A DNA stretch of 64,000 bases from Jiella pelagia (GCF_026898155.1 NZ_CP114029.1:131501-195500), one strand, 5' to 3'. Positions 9,094-18,351 are shown, counted from the stretch's first letter. The notes: generated by a model from the sequence alone, not told the origin. Program-made: numbers and translations.

Positions 9094-9951
9094 TCAGCCG
9101 TCCAGGAATGACACAAGCGACGCGTTGACCGCCCTGGCCTCCTCCCGATGAACCCAGTGTGTCGCCTTGTCGAACGTCTCCAGGTAGCCGTTGTCGCAGA
9201 AGCCCAGGCTGCGTTGCGCAAGGCCGAACTCCAGCGCCCGGTCCTGCATGCCCCATAACACCAGGGTCGGCGTGGCGATCCGCTCCTTCATGATCGGGCG
9301 GAAGCGGAGGGCCCGGTACCAGTTGAGCATGGCCGTGAGAGAGCCCTGCTGCTCCCACGCACGCCGGTATTCGGCCAGATCCTCGTCGGTGAAGGCATCC
9401 GGCCTGCTGGTCCTCTCCAGCGCCCGGACCAGGACCGTCGAGCGACGCGCACCTAAGATGATCTCGGGAAGCAATGGGAACTGGAAGAAGCCGGCATAGC
9501 TGCTGCGCAGCAACTGGGTCGGCGATCGCAATGCATGGGGGAACAGCGCCTCGGGATGCGGTGCATTCAGGATTACGAGCTTGTCGACACGATGCGGCAG
9601 TTTCGCCCCGGCCGACCAGCCAACGATACCGCCCCAGTCATGGCCGACGAGGTGAAAGCGCTCGTAGCCCAGTGCGTCAGCGAGACCGGCGACGTCGCCC
9701 AGGAGCTTAGACAACCTGTACTCAACGATGCCCTTGGGCTTGTCGCTGGTGTTGTAGCCTCTCTGGTCAGGGACGATGACCCGAAATCCCGCCGAGGCCA
9801 AGGCTCGGATCTGATGGCGCCAGCCGATCCAGAAATCGGGAAAACCATGCAGGAGCACGACCGGCTTGCCGTCAGCCGGTCCCGCCTGGACCACGTGAAG
9901 CCGAATGCTTCCGACGGTCACGAACCGATGTTCGAGATCGAGCGAGATCAT
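9094..9951 (-). CDS. Alpha/beta hydrolase, epoxide hydrolase/dehalogenase-like
   Basis: A soluble 285-residue alpha/beta-fold hydrolase. The oxyanion-hole motif HGFPDFWIGWRHQI precedes the nucleophile elbow GHDWGG, whose Asp nucleophile marks the epoxide hydrolase and haloalkane dehalogenase branch. The remaining acid (LWGMQDRALE) and the histidine (KATHWVH) are in place near the C-terminus. HGFPDFW favours epoxide hydrolase over dehalogenase. It stands alone between the tct operon and the sugar transporter, so its substrate is unknown. Confidence 0.85.
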   Translation of the reverse strand: MISLDLEHRFVTVGSIRLHVVQAGPADGKPVVLLHGFPDFWIGWRHQIRALASAGFRVIVPDQRGYNTSDKPKGIVEYRLSKLLGDVAGLADALGYERFHLVGHDWGGIVGWSAGAKLPHRVDKLVILNAPHPEALFPHALRSPTQLLRSSYAGFFQFPLLPEIILGARRSTVLVRALERTSRPDAFTDEDLAEYRRAWEQQGSLTAMLNWYRALRFRPIMKERIATPTLVLWGMQDRALEFGLAQRSLGFCDNGYLETFDKATHWVHREEARAVNASLVSFLDG

Positions 9952-10143
9952 AGCCGCGCAACGCGGTTCTTGCAGAATAGATCCGGCGTGACGAGCCGGG
10001 AGCTGACACCGGGAGGCAGACCGGGAGCCGGAGTCCAGCCGTTACCCCTCCGCGCCAGGGAGCGCATCAGCGTGTCGGGTAGTCCCGAACGCCGACAGTG
10101 GGCTTCCGGTCGTCGGAGCAATGTCTGCCACGGCTCCGTGAGG

Positions 10144-10884
10144 TTACGAGGTCGCCCCCATCATCAAGCGCACGATCTCTTCGTCGCTTGTCTCGGACGG
10201 ACGTCTTTCGCCACCGATCACGCCACGAGCCAGAACGATGATCCGGTCTGCCGCTGCGAAAATATCAGGCAGATTGTGCGAAATCAGGATGATGGCGACG
10301 CCCTTTTTCTTCATCCGCTCGATGAGCGCCATCACCTCTCGCTGCTCGGGAACACCAAGTGCAGCCGTCGGCTCGTCCAGGATGACGAGCTTTGCCTGCC
10401 AGTGAATCGCCCGCGCGATCGCGATCGCCTGGCGCTGTCCCCCGGACATGTCGCGAACCGGAGCGGTCGGATCGGGCACCACGATCCCAAGGCTCTTGAG
10501 AACCTCGACGGCGGCATTGCGCATCGACTTTCGATCGAGAACGGGAATACCCAGAACCCGCGTCATCTTCTCGCGGCCGAGATAGAGATTGAGGCCGGCG
10601 TCGAGATTGTCGGCTAGAGCGAGATCCTGATAGATCGTCTCGATACCGGCACGCCGAACGGCCTCCGGGCTCTTGCCGGTGAGCTTTTCACCGTCGAAGG
10701 TGACCGTCCCCTCGGTCGGCTGGTAGACGCCCGAAATCATCTTGATGATCGTCGATTTACCGGCGCCATTGTCGCCGGCAAGAACCACGCATTCGCCGGG
10801 ATGGACCTCGAAGTTCACATCCTTGACGGCTTCGATTCCGCCAAAGCGCTTCTTCAGACCCGTGGCCTTGAGAATTGCAGTCAT
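10144..10884 (-). CDS. Sugar ABC transporter ATPase (CUT2, single domain)
   Basis: A cytoplasmic ATPase of 246 residues, the single-domain FrcA-like form and not the usual double RbsA form. Walker A is GDNGAGKST, the signature is MSGGQRQAIAIARA, Walker B is LVILDEPTAALG, and the switch histidine is in ISHNLPD. It is the third gene of a binding protein, permease, ATPase operon; its ATG overlaps the permease stop. With one ATPase domain the complex would use a homodimer. Confidence 0.9.
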   Translation of the reverse strand: MTAILKATGLKKRFGGIEAVKDVNFEVHPGECVVLAGDNGAGKSTIIKMISGVYQPTEGTVTFDGEKLTGKSPEAVRRAGIETIYQDLALADNLDAGLNLYLGREKMTRVLGIPVLDRKSMRNAAVEVLKSLGIVVPDPTAPVRDMSGGQRQAIAIARAIHWQAKLVILDEPTAALGVPEQREVMALIERMKKKGVAIILISHNLPDIFAAADRIIVLARGVIGGERRPSETSDEEIVRLMMGATS

Positions 10885-11852
10885 GAAAGCGACCCCGTCA
10901 GCTTGTCCCTCGACTGGTCGACGAGAACTGCCACGATGATGACGAGGCCGACGGCGACGAACTGCCAGTAGGGAGGCAGGCCAGAGAAGACCAGGCCGAA
11001 TTGGATCACCGCGATGATGAAGGCGCCGATGACGGTGCCGATCACGGTGCCCTGGCCGCCCGTCAACGATGCGCCGCCGATGAAGACGGCCGCCACCGCG
11101 TAGAGCAGGATCGGCTCACCGGCATTGGCAGCCCCTGCCGAAAACCTTCCCGTATAGACCAGGCCGCCGACGCCGGCGGTGATCGCGGAGATGACAAAGA
11201 GCATCACCAGGTGTTTCTTGACGTCGACGCCCGCGCGCTCGACGGACGCCCGGTTCGCCCCGAGAGCGTAGGTGTGAACGCCGAATTTCGTGTAGGTCAG
11301 CAGGAAATGGCATGCGGCGGCAAGCACCAGCGCGAGCAGGACCGGAACGGGAATGCCGAGAATCTCGCCATTGCCGAAGCTTCGCGCCTCCTCGCTGCGG
11401 ATCGAAACCGTCGCCCCGCCGGCGACGATCAGCGCCACGCCCCGCGCGATACCGAAGGTTCCGAGCGTCCCGATGAAGCTCGGCACGTTGAGCTGCGCGA
11501 CGAGCCAGCCGTTGACGAGACCGACCAGGACGGCTGACAGAAGGCCCGCCGCCATGGCCAGGATGACCACCAGCCAGCCACTCTCGGGGCCGATGATCCG
11601 GATGACCAGCGCCATCACGACCGCTGCCAGTCCGGTGGAAAAGGCGATCGACAAATCGATGTGGCCCGCCACCACGACCAGCGTCAGTCCGAGCGACAGA
11701 AGCAGGATCTGCGACGCCGCCACCGAGATCGACTGGATGTTGTAGATGCGAAACAGGAATGTCTGCCCCGTCTCAATCCGGGCGTATATTTCAAAGAAGC
11801 CCAGGATGAGGACGAGGAACAGCCACGACCATGCGTTGAGGAGGGACTTCAC
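10881..11852 (-). CDS. Sugar ABC transporter permease (CUT2)
   Basis: A membrane protein of the RbsC/FrcC family with 8-10 helices. It shows the conserved GLTLVVVAGHIDLSIAFSTG (the family's 'GGIDLS' region), VPSFIGTLGTFGIARG, and VFIGGASLTGGQGTVIGTVIGA near the C-terminus. The GTG at 11852 is preferred as start because AAGGGGG lies eight bases upstream; the longer in-frame alternative at 11933 would overlap the binding-protein gene by 44 bp. The adjoining ATPase and binding protein complete the transporter. Confidence 0.87.
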   Translation of the reverse strand: MKSLLNAWSWLFLVLILGFFEIYARIETGQTFLFRIYNIQSISVAASQILLLSLGLTLVVVAGHIDLSIAFSTGLAAVVMALVIRIIGPESGWLVVILAMAAGLLSAVLVGLVNGWLVAQLNVPSFIGTLGTFGIARGVALIVAGGATVSIRSEEARSFGNGEILGIPVPVLLALVLAAACHFLLTYTKFGVHTYALGANRASVERAGVDVKKHLVMLFVISAITAGVGGLVYTGRFSAGAANAGEPILLYAVAAVFIGGASLTGGQGTVIGTVIGAFIIAVIQFGLVFSGLPPYWQFVAVGLVIIVAVLVDQSRDKLTGSLS

Positions 11853-11889
11853 GAGTGAAGCCCCCTTGAGTTCGTAGCCACTTCGGAGG

Positions 11890-12879
11890 TCACTCCGAAT
11901 AGATGAATTTGGCGATGGCCTCGTCGTCGACATTGTCGGCGTCGATCACCGTGAAGCCGGTTCCGATCGCAGTTGGAACGGACTGGCCGGTCAACACGGC
12001 GTAGGCGGTCATGACGCCGTAATAGCCGATCTCTGCGGGATGCTGGGCGATGGCCGCATCGACGACGCCGGACTTGATGTTGTCGACGATGCTGGGCGGC
12101 GCGTCGAAGGCGATGACGGTCACGTCGTCTGCCTTGTCGGCACCCGCCACGCCGTTGCCGGCGCCGATGGCCGAGAACAGGTTCGCGCCGAAGACACCGG
12201 CGATGTCTGGATTGCGCGCCAGGACGGCTTGGAACTGAGATGCGGCGAGCGATGCGTCGTTCTCGTTGTACTGGGTGTCCAGCACCTCGATCTCGGGGAA
12301 CTTCTCCGACATCTCGGCCTTAAAGCCGGCTTCGCGCTGATCGGTGGTCGAGATGCCCGGCCGCACGTTGGAAATGTAGACCTTGCCCTTGCCGCCCATG
12401 TCTTCGGCCATGGCGCGGGCCGCCATCCGGCCGCCCAGGACGTTGTCGGACGAGATCGACGATACCGGGAAGTCGCCGTCGCCGCTGCCGTCCTGATACT
12501 TGCCGTCGTCGATGAAGGTGTCGACGGTGACCACCGGAATGCCCGCCTCGTTGGCGCGGCGCAGCGGCTCGATCATCTGCGTGGCGTCGGTCGGCGCGAT
12601 CAGGATGGCGTCCGGGCCGCGCGCGATGACGGCGTCGAGCACCGGTGTCTGGAGTACCGGATCGAACTCTTCGGCGCCCTGGAAGTCGACCGTGATGCCG
12701 AGCGCCTCGGCGGCGGCCTGCGCACCGCGGTTCATGGTGATGTAGAAGGCGTCGGTGGTGAGGCCGGGCACGAGTGTGATCGTGAAGTCTTTCTTTGCCG
12801 GCTCCTGGGCGTGAACCGGAGCGCTGGCAGCCGCGGCGACCACCGCCGCAACCACTGCGGACTTGATCAGGTCTTTCAT
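11890..12879 (-). CDS. Periplasmic sugar-binding protein (CUT2)
   Basis: A LacI-fold binding protein of 329 residues. Signal peptide MKDLIKSAVVAAVVAAAASAPVHA is cleaved before QEPAKKD. Typical elements follow: ITLVPGLTTDAFYITMNRGAQ, DAILIAPTDATQMIEPLRRANEAGIPVVTVDT, DNVLGGRMAARAMAE and a hinge region DVTVIAFDAPP. It is closest to FrcB-like or allose/ribose-type receptors. The start follows GGGAGGAAC. As first gene of the operon it faces the SorC regulator, which probably controls it. The sugar is not identified. Confidence 0.9.
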   Translation of the reverse strand: MKDLIKSAVVAAVVAAAASAPVHAQEPAKKDFTITLVPGLTTDAFYITMNRGAQAAAEALGITVDFQGAEEFDPVLQTPVLDAVIARGPDAILIAPTDATQMIEPLRRANEAGIPVVTVDTFIDDGKYQDGSGDGDFPVSSISSDNVLGGRMAARAMAEDMGGKGKVYISNVRPGISTTDQREAGFKAEMSEKFPEIEVLDTQYNENDASLAASQFQAVLARNPDIAGVFGANLFSAIGAGNGVAGADKADDVTVIAFDAPPSIVDNIKSGVVDAAIAQHPAEIGYYGVMTAYAVLTGQSVPTAIGTGFTVIDADNVDDEAIAKFIYSE

Positions 12880-13027
12880 CGATTGTTCCTCCCGTTGAAA
12901 ACTCGGCTCCTCCTCGAGCCATCGCTTTCGTCCCGACGCCTGCCGGCTCCTGCACCGCTGCGGCGAAACGCATTCGACGAGGGGGAGATTGCCCAACCAG
13001 TCGAATTTCGGCAAGAAGAAAATAACG

Positions 13028-13039
13028 GAAATTTATTTC
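13028..13039. promoter_or_regulatory. Candidate SorC operator, site 1
   Basis: GAAATTTATTTC lies in the divergent gap between the sugar-binding-protein gene and the SorC gene, 16 bp before the SorC start. It matches site 2 at 14028-14039 in 11 of 12 positions, and both continue with TG and then AAA after one base. The surrounding DNA is much richer in A and T than its neighbours. Confidence 0.55.
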
Positions 13040-13054
13040 TGGAAAGATCGAGCG

Positions 13055-14029
13055 ATGACGAGACGCCCGCATGGCGCCAGCCTCCTCAACCGCAGCATGA
13101 TGCATGCGGCCGCACGGCTGCACTATCTCGACGACCTGTCGCAGCTGGAAGTGGCGCGCCGGATGCAGGTCTCGACGGCGACGGTGTCACGGCTGTTGGC
13201 CCTGGCCCGCGAGGAAGGCATCGTGCGGATCCACGTCGCCGACCTGGAAGAGACCGACCAGATCGGCGACACGCTCTGCCGGCATCTGAAACTGCGCGCG
13301 GTGCACGTCCTGGAAAGCGGAAAGGCGGCCGCATTGTCGTCGAAGGTCTGCGCGCTTCTCAGCGGCGCCGACCTTCCCGCCGGCGCGACCATCGCCATCG
13401 GCTGGGGGCGTACCGTGCAGAGCGTCATCGCCGCGGGGCTGCCGAAGATCCCCGGTGTCGTCGTCGTGCCGACGACCGGCGGCATGCACGAAACAGCCTC
13501 GCACTTTCAGATCAACGAGTTCGCCCGCACGGCCGCCGAGCAGATGCAGGGCGACGCGTGCTTTCTCTATGCGCCGTCGATCGTGTCGCCGGAGTTGCGG
13601 AAAGTCCTGGCGCGGGACCGCGACACGTCGCAGATCCTGCGCCACTGGTCCCGTGTCGACGCGGCGATCCTGGGGATCGGCGACTTCCAGTTTGCCACCA
13701 GCCATCGGGATTTCGCGTTCGAAGACCTTGGAACGGACCACGTCGTCGGAGACGTCGTGCGCCACTACTTCGACCAGGACGGCCAGGAAGTTCAATGGAG
13801 GGGGCAGGAGAACCTGATGTCGATCAGCCGCGACCAATTGCGCCGTATCCCGCTCAGCATCGGGGTCGCCATCGGCAAGCAGAAGGTCAGGGCAGCGATC
13901 GGCGCGGCGCGATCGGGCATGATCAACGCCCTCGTCACCGACACGCGCCTTGCCCGTGCGATGCTCGATGATCTGGAGCGTGGCGCGGCCGAGGGCGAGG
14001 CGGGAACCGCCCCCACCGGCTCCATCTGA
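13055..14029 (+). CDS. SorC/DeoR-type sugar-responsive regulator
   Basis: A 324-residue cytoplasmic regulator. The N-terminal helix-turn-helix is LHYLDDLSQLEVARRMQVSTATVSRLLALAREEGIV. The effector domain has the SorC hallmarks IGWGRTVQSVI, VVPTTGGM, AILGIGDFQF and a late IGVAIGKQKV region that binds sugar phosphates. It is divergent from the sugar ABC operon and 285 bp upstream of the aldolase and kinase genes, so it probably controls both. Near-identical palindromes lie in front of each unit. Confidence 0.92.
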   Translation: MTRRPHGASLLNRSMMHAAARLHYLDDLSQLEVARRMQVSTATVSRLLALAREEGIVRIHVADLEETDQIGDTLCRHLKLRAVHVLESGKAAALSSKVCALLSGADLPAGATIAIGWGRTVQSVIAAGLPKIPGVVVVPTTGGMHETASHFQINEFARTAAEQMQGDACFLYAPSIVSPELRKVLARDRDTSQILRHWSRVDAAILGIGDFQFATSHRDFAFEDLGTDHVVGDVVRHYFDQDGQEVQWRGQENLMSISRDQLRRIPLSIGVAIGKQKVRAAIGAARSGMINALVTDTRLARAMLDDLERGAAEGEAGTAPTGSI

Positions 14030-14039
14030 AATATATTTC
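14028..14039. promoter_or_regulatory. Candidate SorC operator, site 2
   Basis: GAAATATATTTC, a perfect 12-bp palindrome, overlaps the last base pairs of the SorC stop codon and lies 275 bp before the aldolase start. It matches the site at 13028 and shares the same right flank (TG, one base, AAA). The repeated placement around one regulator gene supports an operator role. No other gene is seen in the 285 bp between SorC and the aldolase. Confidence 0.6.
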
Positions 14040-14314
14040 TGCAAATAATTGTTGTTTTCCGACGCCTCGAAAGCTAGACATTCTCCCGAAACGGGAGCCG
14101 CGGAAGCGAACCTGTTTCGCGGCAAGGACCGTCGAAAGCGATGGCCGCAAGCCGGGTCCGGCATGCTTGGACGCCGGAGCACGCGAGGAGCGGGCGTCAG
14201 GTCTCGGCAAGACGGCGGCGCATTGCTGCGCCTCGATCCGGGAAGGCGGCAGCGCCTTCTCGACCGGATCGGCTCGCACGGAAGACTAGTTTGGAAACGG
14301 GAGGATCATCGCGG

Positions 14315-15221
14315 ATGACCACGAAGATGACGACGGCGGAACGCCGCGGATACCAGCAGATCTGCGGCGACAACGGCCTGATGATGGTGGTCGCCTGCGA
14401 TCAGCGCGGCGGCATGCGCAAGGTGCTGGCGAAGACACCGGAGGAACAGGCCGCGATCGACGAGACCATGCTCGGCACCGTCAAGGCCGGCATCGTTCGT
14501 TATCTCGCCAACAAGGCATCCTGCGTCCTCCTGGATGCAGTCTGCGCGGTACCCCACGTGGTGGATGAGGGCATCTTGTCGCGCGATACCGGCCTTCTCG
14601 TCGGCCTCGACGCGTCCGGCTGGGACACGGACCAGAACGGCTATCGCATCTCCAAACTCGTGCCCGGCATCGATGCGCGCCGCAGCCGCGAACTCGGCGG
14701 CACCGGCGCCAAGCTGATGGTCTATCTTCGGCCCGACCGGCCGGAAGCCAACGAGGTCAATATCGGCATCATCCGCGATTGCATCGCGGATTTTGCCCGC
14801 GAGGACCTGCTGCTGGTGGTCGAGATCCTGACCTACCAGCTCGACGGGGAATCGGACGAGGCCTATGCGGCGGCGTTTCCCGAGCTGATCGTCGAAAGCG
14901 CCCGCATTTCGCTCGAGCTCGGATCGAAGGTCTTGAAGCTGCCGTTCCCGGGCACGGCCGATGCGTGCCGCCGCATCACCGAGTCTCTGCCAGGGCGTCC
15001 CCTGGGCGGTCCTGTCGGCGGGCGTCGATCACGAGACCTTCATCGGCCAGGTCGCCACGGCGATGGAAAACGGCGCGTCGGGCGTGATCGCGGGCCGGGC
15101 CTTGTGGAAGGACTGCATCTCTCTCGATGCCGAGATCCGCAGGACCCGCCTCGAGGAGATCGCCAGCAAGCGGCTTCGGCAGATTCAGGACGTTCTGGAT
15201 GCCCACGCCCCCGCTGCCTGA
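14315..15221 (+). pseudogene. LacD/YihT-family class I aldolase, one-base frameshift
   Basis: A TIM-barrel aldolase related to tagatose-1,6-bisphosphate aldolase (LacD) and the sulfofructose-phosphate aldolase YihT. It shows MMVVACDQRGGMRK, VLLDAVCAV, LLLVVEILTYQLDG, and KVLKLPFPG containing the probable Schiff-base lysine. After residue 222 the match moves to another frame: CQGVPWAVLSAGVDHETFIGQ and ASGVIAGRALWKD. The break is an extra T at 14984 in GAGTCTC; without it the protein reads RITELCQGVPW. The ATG has GGGAGGATC upstream. An intact GAGCTC at 14915 lies in the same gene and is not broken. The following ROK gene overlaps its end. Confidence 0.85.
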
Positions 15222-16092
15222 TTCGGCGATCGGCATCGATGTCGGGGGAACCCGCATCCGGGTCGCCCGCATCGGCGCCGCAGGTGATCTGACGGCGCGC
15301 GTCATCGAGCCCGTGCAGCCGGATCGCAGCGGCTTCGTCGCGCAATTGTCGCGGCTCGTCGGTACGTTTCGCACCGACGGCGACGTCGCGATCGGGATCG
15401 GCATTCCCGGCCGCGTCGTCGGTCATCGCGGCGAGATCTTATCAGCCGGCTATCTCGACATCGCCGGGCTCGACCTGCCCGCGCTGATCGCCGCCGAGAC
15501 CGGCCTGCCCGCCCGCATCGAGAACGATGCGACGATGGCTCTCCTGGCCGAGGCGAACGCCCGGCGTGGGGGTACGGACGGCCTGATCTTCATGGTGACC
15601 ATCGGCACCGGCATCGGCGGGGCCGCCATCGATGGCGGCGTTCCCTGGTATGGCGGCGGCATCTCCGGCCAGTTCGGCCACATCGTCGTCGCCGAGGCCG
15701 GACCGGTCTGCAATTGCGGGCGCACCGGCTGCGTCGAGACCTTCAGTTCCGGCACCGCTCTGGGCCGCCTCATCGCCGAGGCTGGACTGGACGCCGAGAC
15801 GAAAGCCGAAGAGCTGCTCGCCCGTGCCGAAAGCGGCGAGACCGTGTGCAGCGATCTTCTGGCGCGCTGGGCCCGCCCGCTGCAGCGGGCGATCGAAACG
15901 CTGGTCGCGGTCGCCGATCCGCAACTCGTCATCGTCGGCGGCGGCCTCGGCGCCGAGATGGTGCGGGCGCTGGAGCGCCTGCCGAAGCGTGGTCGATGGT
16001 TCGTTGCGCCGGTCGAAGCCGCCCGCCTCGGCGACGACGCCGGCGTGATCGGCGCCGGGCTGCGGGCCCTCGCCCTGCCAGCGAGAGCGTAG
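15199..16092 (+). CDS. ROK-family sugar kinase
   Basis: A 297-residue kinase. It has the ATP phosphate-binding loop IGIDVGGTRIRVARIG, the catalytic segment IENDATMALLAEA, MVTIGTGIGGAAIDGG, and the zinc-binding ROK signature with GQFGHIVV and CNCGRTGCVETFSSG. It starts 20 bp inside the aldolase gene (overlapping reading frames), so the two are translationally linked. It would phosphorylate the imported sugar or an intermediate before aldol cleavage. No N-terminal DNA-binding domain is present, so it is a kinase and not a NagC-type repressor. Confidence 0.9.
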   Translation: MPTPPLPDSAIGIDVGGTRIRVARIGAAGDLTARVIEPVQPDRSGFVAQLSRLVGTFRTDGDVAIGIGIPGRVVGHRGEILSAGYLDIAGLDLPALIAAETGLPARIENDATMALLAEANARRGGTDGLIFMVTIGTGIGGAAIDGGVPWYGGGISGQFGHIVVAEAGPVCNCGRTGCVETFSSGTALGRLIAEAGLDAETKAEELLARAESGETVCSDLLARWARPLQRAIETLVAVADPQLVIVGGGLGAEMVRALERLPKRGRWFVAPVEAARLGDDAGVIGAGLRALALPARA

Positions 16093-16169
16093 ATGGTCGG
16101 GTCCGATCGCCGCCGTGGCGGGCGCGGATTTCCCGCAATCGAACTGGCCTCGCCGACGAGGAACCGGGC

Positions 16170-16722
16170 ATGAAGCAGGCGATCATCGTCAATGGCGTTC
16201 CGGCCAGCGGCAAGTCGACGGTCGGTGCCCTTCTGACCCGGGCGCTTCTCGATGCGGGCCTTATGGCCGTGCCGCTCGGTCTCGACGTTGTCAAGGAAGC
16301 CCTGTTCATCGAGGTCGGCATCGGCGACCGCGAGTACAACAGGATGCTGGGCCGGGCCAGCTACCGATCAATCTTCGACACGATCGCCGGCTTTCCGTCC
16401 GAACTGGTCCCGGTGATCGATGCCTGGCACGGTTTCCAGCCGCAGAGCGTTCTGCAGGGCCATCTCGCACGGGCCGGCATCGAACGCGTGGTCGAGGTCT
16501 GGTGTGCGGTTTCGCCCGAGGCCGCTGCTGGACGCTATCGTGCTCGCACCGAAGCGCGACATGCCGGGCATCCGCCGGCGGCCTATGCGGACGAGGCTCT
16601 TCGAGCTGGCGAAACACGCCCGCCCGATGGCGCTCGGGCCGGTCATCGAGATCGATACGGAACGCCCTTGGCAGCCCGGCGTCACGGCTCGCATCCGCGC
16701 GCTTCTCGAGCAGGATGGGTAG
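16170..16722 (+). pseudogene. P-loop kinase, one-base frameshift
   Basis: A small cytoplasmic kinase of the AAA_33/zeta-like type, about 184 codons. The P-loop is VNGVPASGKSTVGALL, followed by LGLDVVKEALF, VIDAWHGFQPQSVL and an arginine-rich lid RYRARTEARHAGH. The frame breaks at an extra G at 16596 in GAGGCTC; without it the sequence continues ADELFELAKHARPMALGPVIEIDTERPW to a stop at 16722. It follows the ROK kinase by 77 bp on the same strand. Which of the two kinases acts in the sugar pathway, or whether they act in series, is not clear. Confidence 0.78.
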
Positions 16723-16870
16723 AGCGTCGCAGGGTCCCGAGTAACGTCGTCCTCAAGACATGGCTGCGAGGTCGACGGCCGGCTTGAAGACCCACGCATA
16801 CGGTCGTCGACTTGGCCGCCAGCTAGAACCTGCCGTCGCTTTGGACGTGATTGGCTACGCTCTCGCACAA

Positions 16871-17050
16871 GAACCCGGCCGCCGCGGCCGCACTGTGAAC
16901 GGCAGGCTGATGTCCGGCATCATCTAGGGGCTCGATCCGAAGACCGGGCGCGCCGCCGAGGCGGAGTGCCGGCTGATGTTCGGCCATCTGAAGGCAATCA
17001 TCGAAGCGGCCGGCACCACGCCTGCCAGCACCGTCAAGATCAACGCGTAG
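16871..17050 (+). pseudogene. RidA-like fragment with internal stop
   Basis: A 60-codon remnant reads GRLMSGII, a TAG at 16925, then GLDPKTGRAAEAECRLMFGHLKAIIEAAGTTPASTVKI and a stop. The GLDPKTGR and MFxHLKAIxEAAG pattern is that of RidA-family imine/enamine deaminases, about half of the usual 125 residues. Both the N-terminal half and the last strand, with its substrate-binding residues, are missing. It lies at the left margin of the island. Confidence 0.55.
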
Positions 17051-17274
17051 GAGGTAGATCCGCCGGATCCCTAAACCGGGATCACCTGACGCGCCTTGCC
17101 GAGAAGATCGGCGACGAGGGTGTGCCGGCTGCTCGACCCGGACGCCTTCGCCACCTGCTTTGGCCAGTTCGTGGAGGCGTTGGGTGTGGATCGGCATGGG
17201 GTGCCTGCGCGGATCGGCGTATCATCACGCTGACAAGCCGCTGAGACAGCAGCGGAACTGATAATGGACCGAGA
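17051..17274 (+). other. Decayed sequence at the island margin
   Basis: No intact gene. One frame near 17115-17232 reads CRLLDPDAFATCFGQFVEALGV, which resembles the N-terminal part of ISAs1-type transposases (a DPxxF...F..F pattern), but it is too short to be sure. With the RidA fragment this suggests earlier insertions and deletions at this margin. Confidence 0.25.
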
Positions 17275-17703
17275 TCACGCCGCTGTACCGATACACACTG
17301 CCCAACGCCGCGGTGGTAGCGTTGCTGAACGGGAAAGGCGAAAGCGACCTAGGACGTCGTTGCGGCTGAGCGCCGCGATGATGGCGGCCGGTGCGAGCGG
17401 ACTGGGGCTACCGTCGAAATTGCGAGTCGCAAACTCAGAAGGCTGCGAAACGAGAAGCGCCTTCGCAATCCGTCTCGCCGCCGCCGCCCACGGGTCGCCG
17501 GCTCGGATGACGACCAGGCGATATCGCTCGACATCGACGCACTCGGGGAGTTCGGGATTTGCGAGATGGATGGCTCGGACGCTCGCATACCGGACACCGG
17601 CGAGAGCGTCCTCGCGCATCACGTCGAGCATGTCGATGTCATCGGGGTCGACCGGACGAGGGCGCCGCCGGCCCACGATTCGAGAGATCTTCCTGCCATC
17701 CAT
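17275..17703 (-). pseudogene. Truncated N-terminal domain of an FtsH-like island protease
   Basis: The 142-residue frame aligns with the N-terminus of the protease at 26070-28112. Compare RKISRIVGRRRP here with HRITRLVGNRRLP there, DPDDIDM with VDDIDF, and YRLVVIRAGDPWAAAARRIAKALLVS with RHAIVIARANGGWREAMSNLTRLLLGS. Similarity runs out near 17340; the ATPase and protease domains are absent and the tail is unrelated read-through. It sits just downstream of a paralogue of the module's HTH gene in the same order and orientation, so the two are a broken second copy of the module. Confidence 0.6.
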
Positions 17704-17815
17704 CAGCCCTCCAGTTTCGACGAACTGAGGGACTCAATCGCCCGCGCTACGTCTGGAAAGTCTGGGATATCACGCGGCCGCTAACGACGGCTGAGGGATA
17801 TTCAGAGGATCCCCG

Positions 17816-18165
17816 CTAAATGTCCTCGAATTCCTCGAAGTGGTCGTGATTCGCCAACTCGAGCATCGCCGCCCGGGCGATCTGGCGGACGAATCCCGAC
17901 TCCGCCCGCATGTCGGCGTAGACGAGGCGAATGCGGTCAGCGAATTCGGCTTTGAGTTCGAGCTGGCGCTCGAGCTTCTCGAGCAGTCGGGGCGGATTCG
18001 CGAATCGCCATTTAGCCAGCGCGTCACCTGGCGCATGGGGACCATAGTCGAGCGCTGGAGGTTTTCGGCCGTGCTTCGCGGGAGGACCGCTTTGACGAGA
18101 GCCATCGCCTTCGCCGCGTCGTATGGGACGAAGTCCGGCTTCGGGGATTCGTCGTCGTCGGTCAT
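17816..18165 (-). pseudogene. HTH regulator paralogue, frameshifted
   Basis: Closely similar to the regulator at 28223-28567. The start is MTDDDESPKPDFVPYDAAKA and the helix-turn-helix region is MVPMRQVTRWLNGDSRI. The frame is lost by one missing base near 18003, after GDSRI, and resumes as PRLLEKLERQLELKAEF to the end FEEFEDI. This break is not at a GAGNCTC site and looks like ordinary decay. The gene precedes the truncated protease fragment as its intact relative precedes the intact protease. Confidence 0.75.
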
Positions 18166-18351
18166 GTGCGTGTGGCCGCCGTTCTCCCGTGATCGGGAAT
18201 CGTATGTCACCAAGAGAACGGCCGCGACCTGTGGATATCGGCGAAGTGCTTATTCGGCAGATCAGTGACCGATCAGTGACGGATCCCAATCGATTGCGTC
18301 GAATGAAAAGCCGGCAAAAGAGATAACGTATTGTGAAAACTGCGGATTTTT

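Noticed and set aside
16871..17050. A functional RidA protein with a suppressed stop
   Set aside because: Besides the TAG at 16925, both ends of the fold are missing, so readthrough would not give an active protein.
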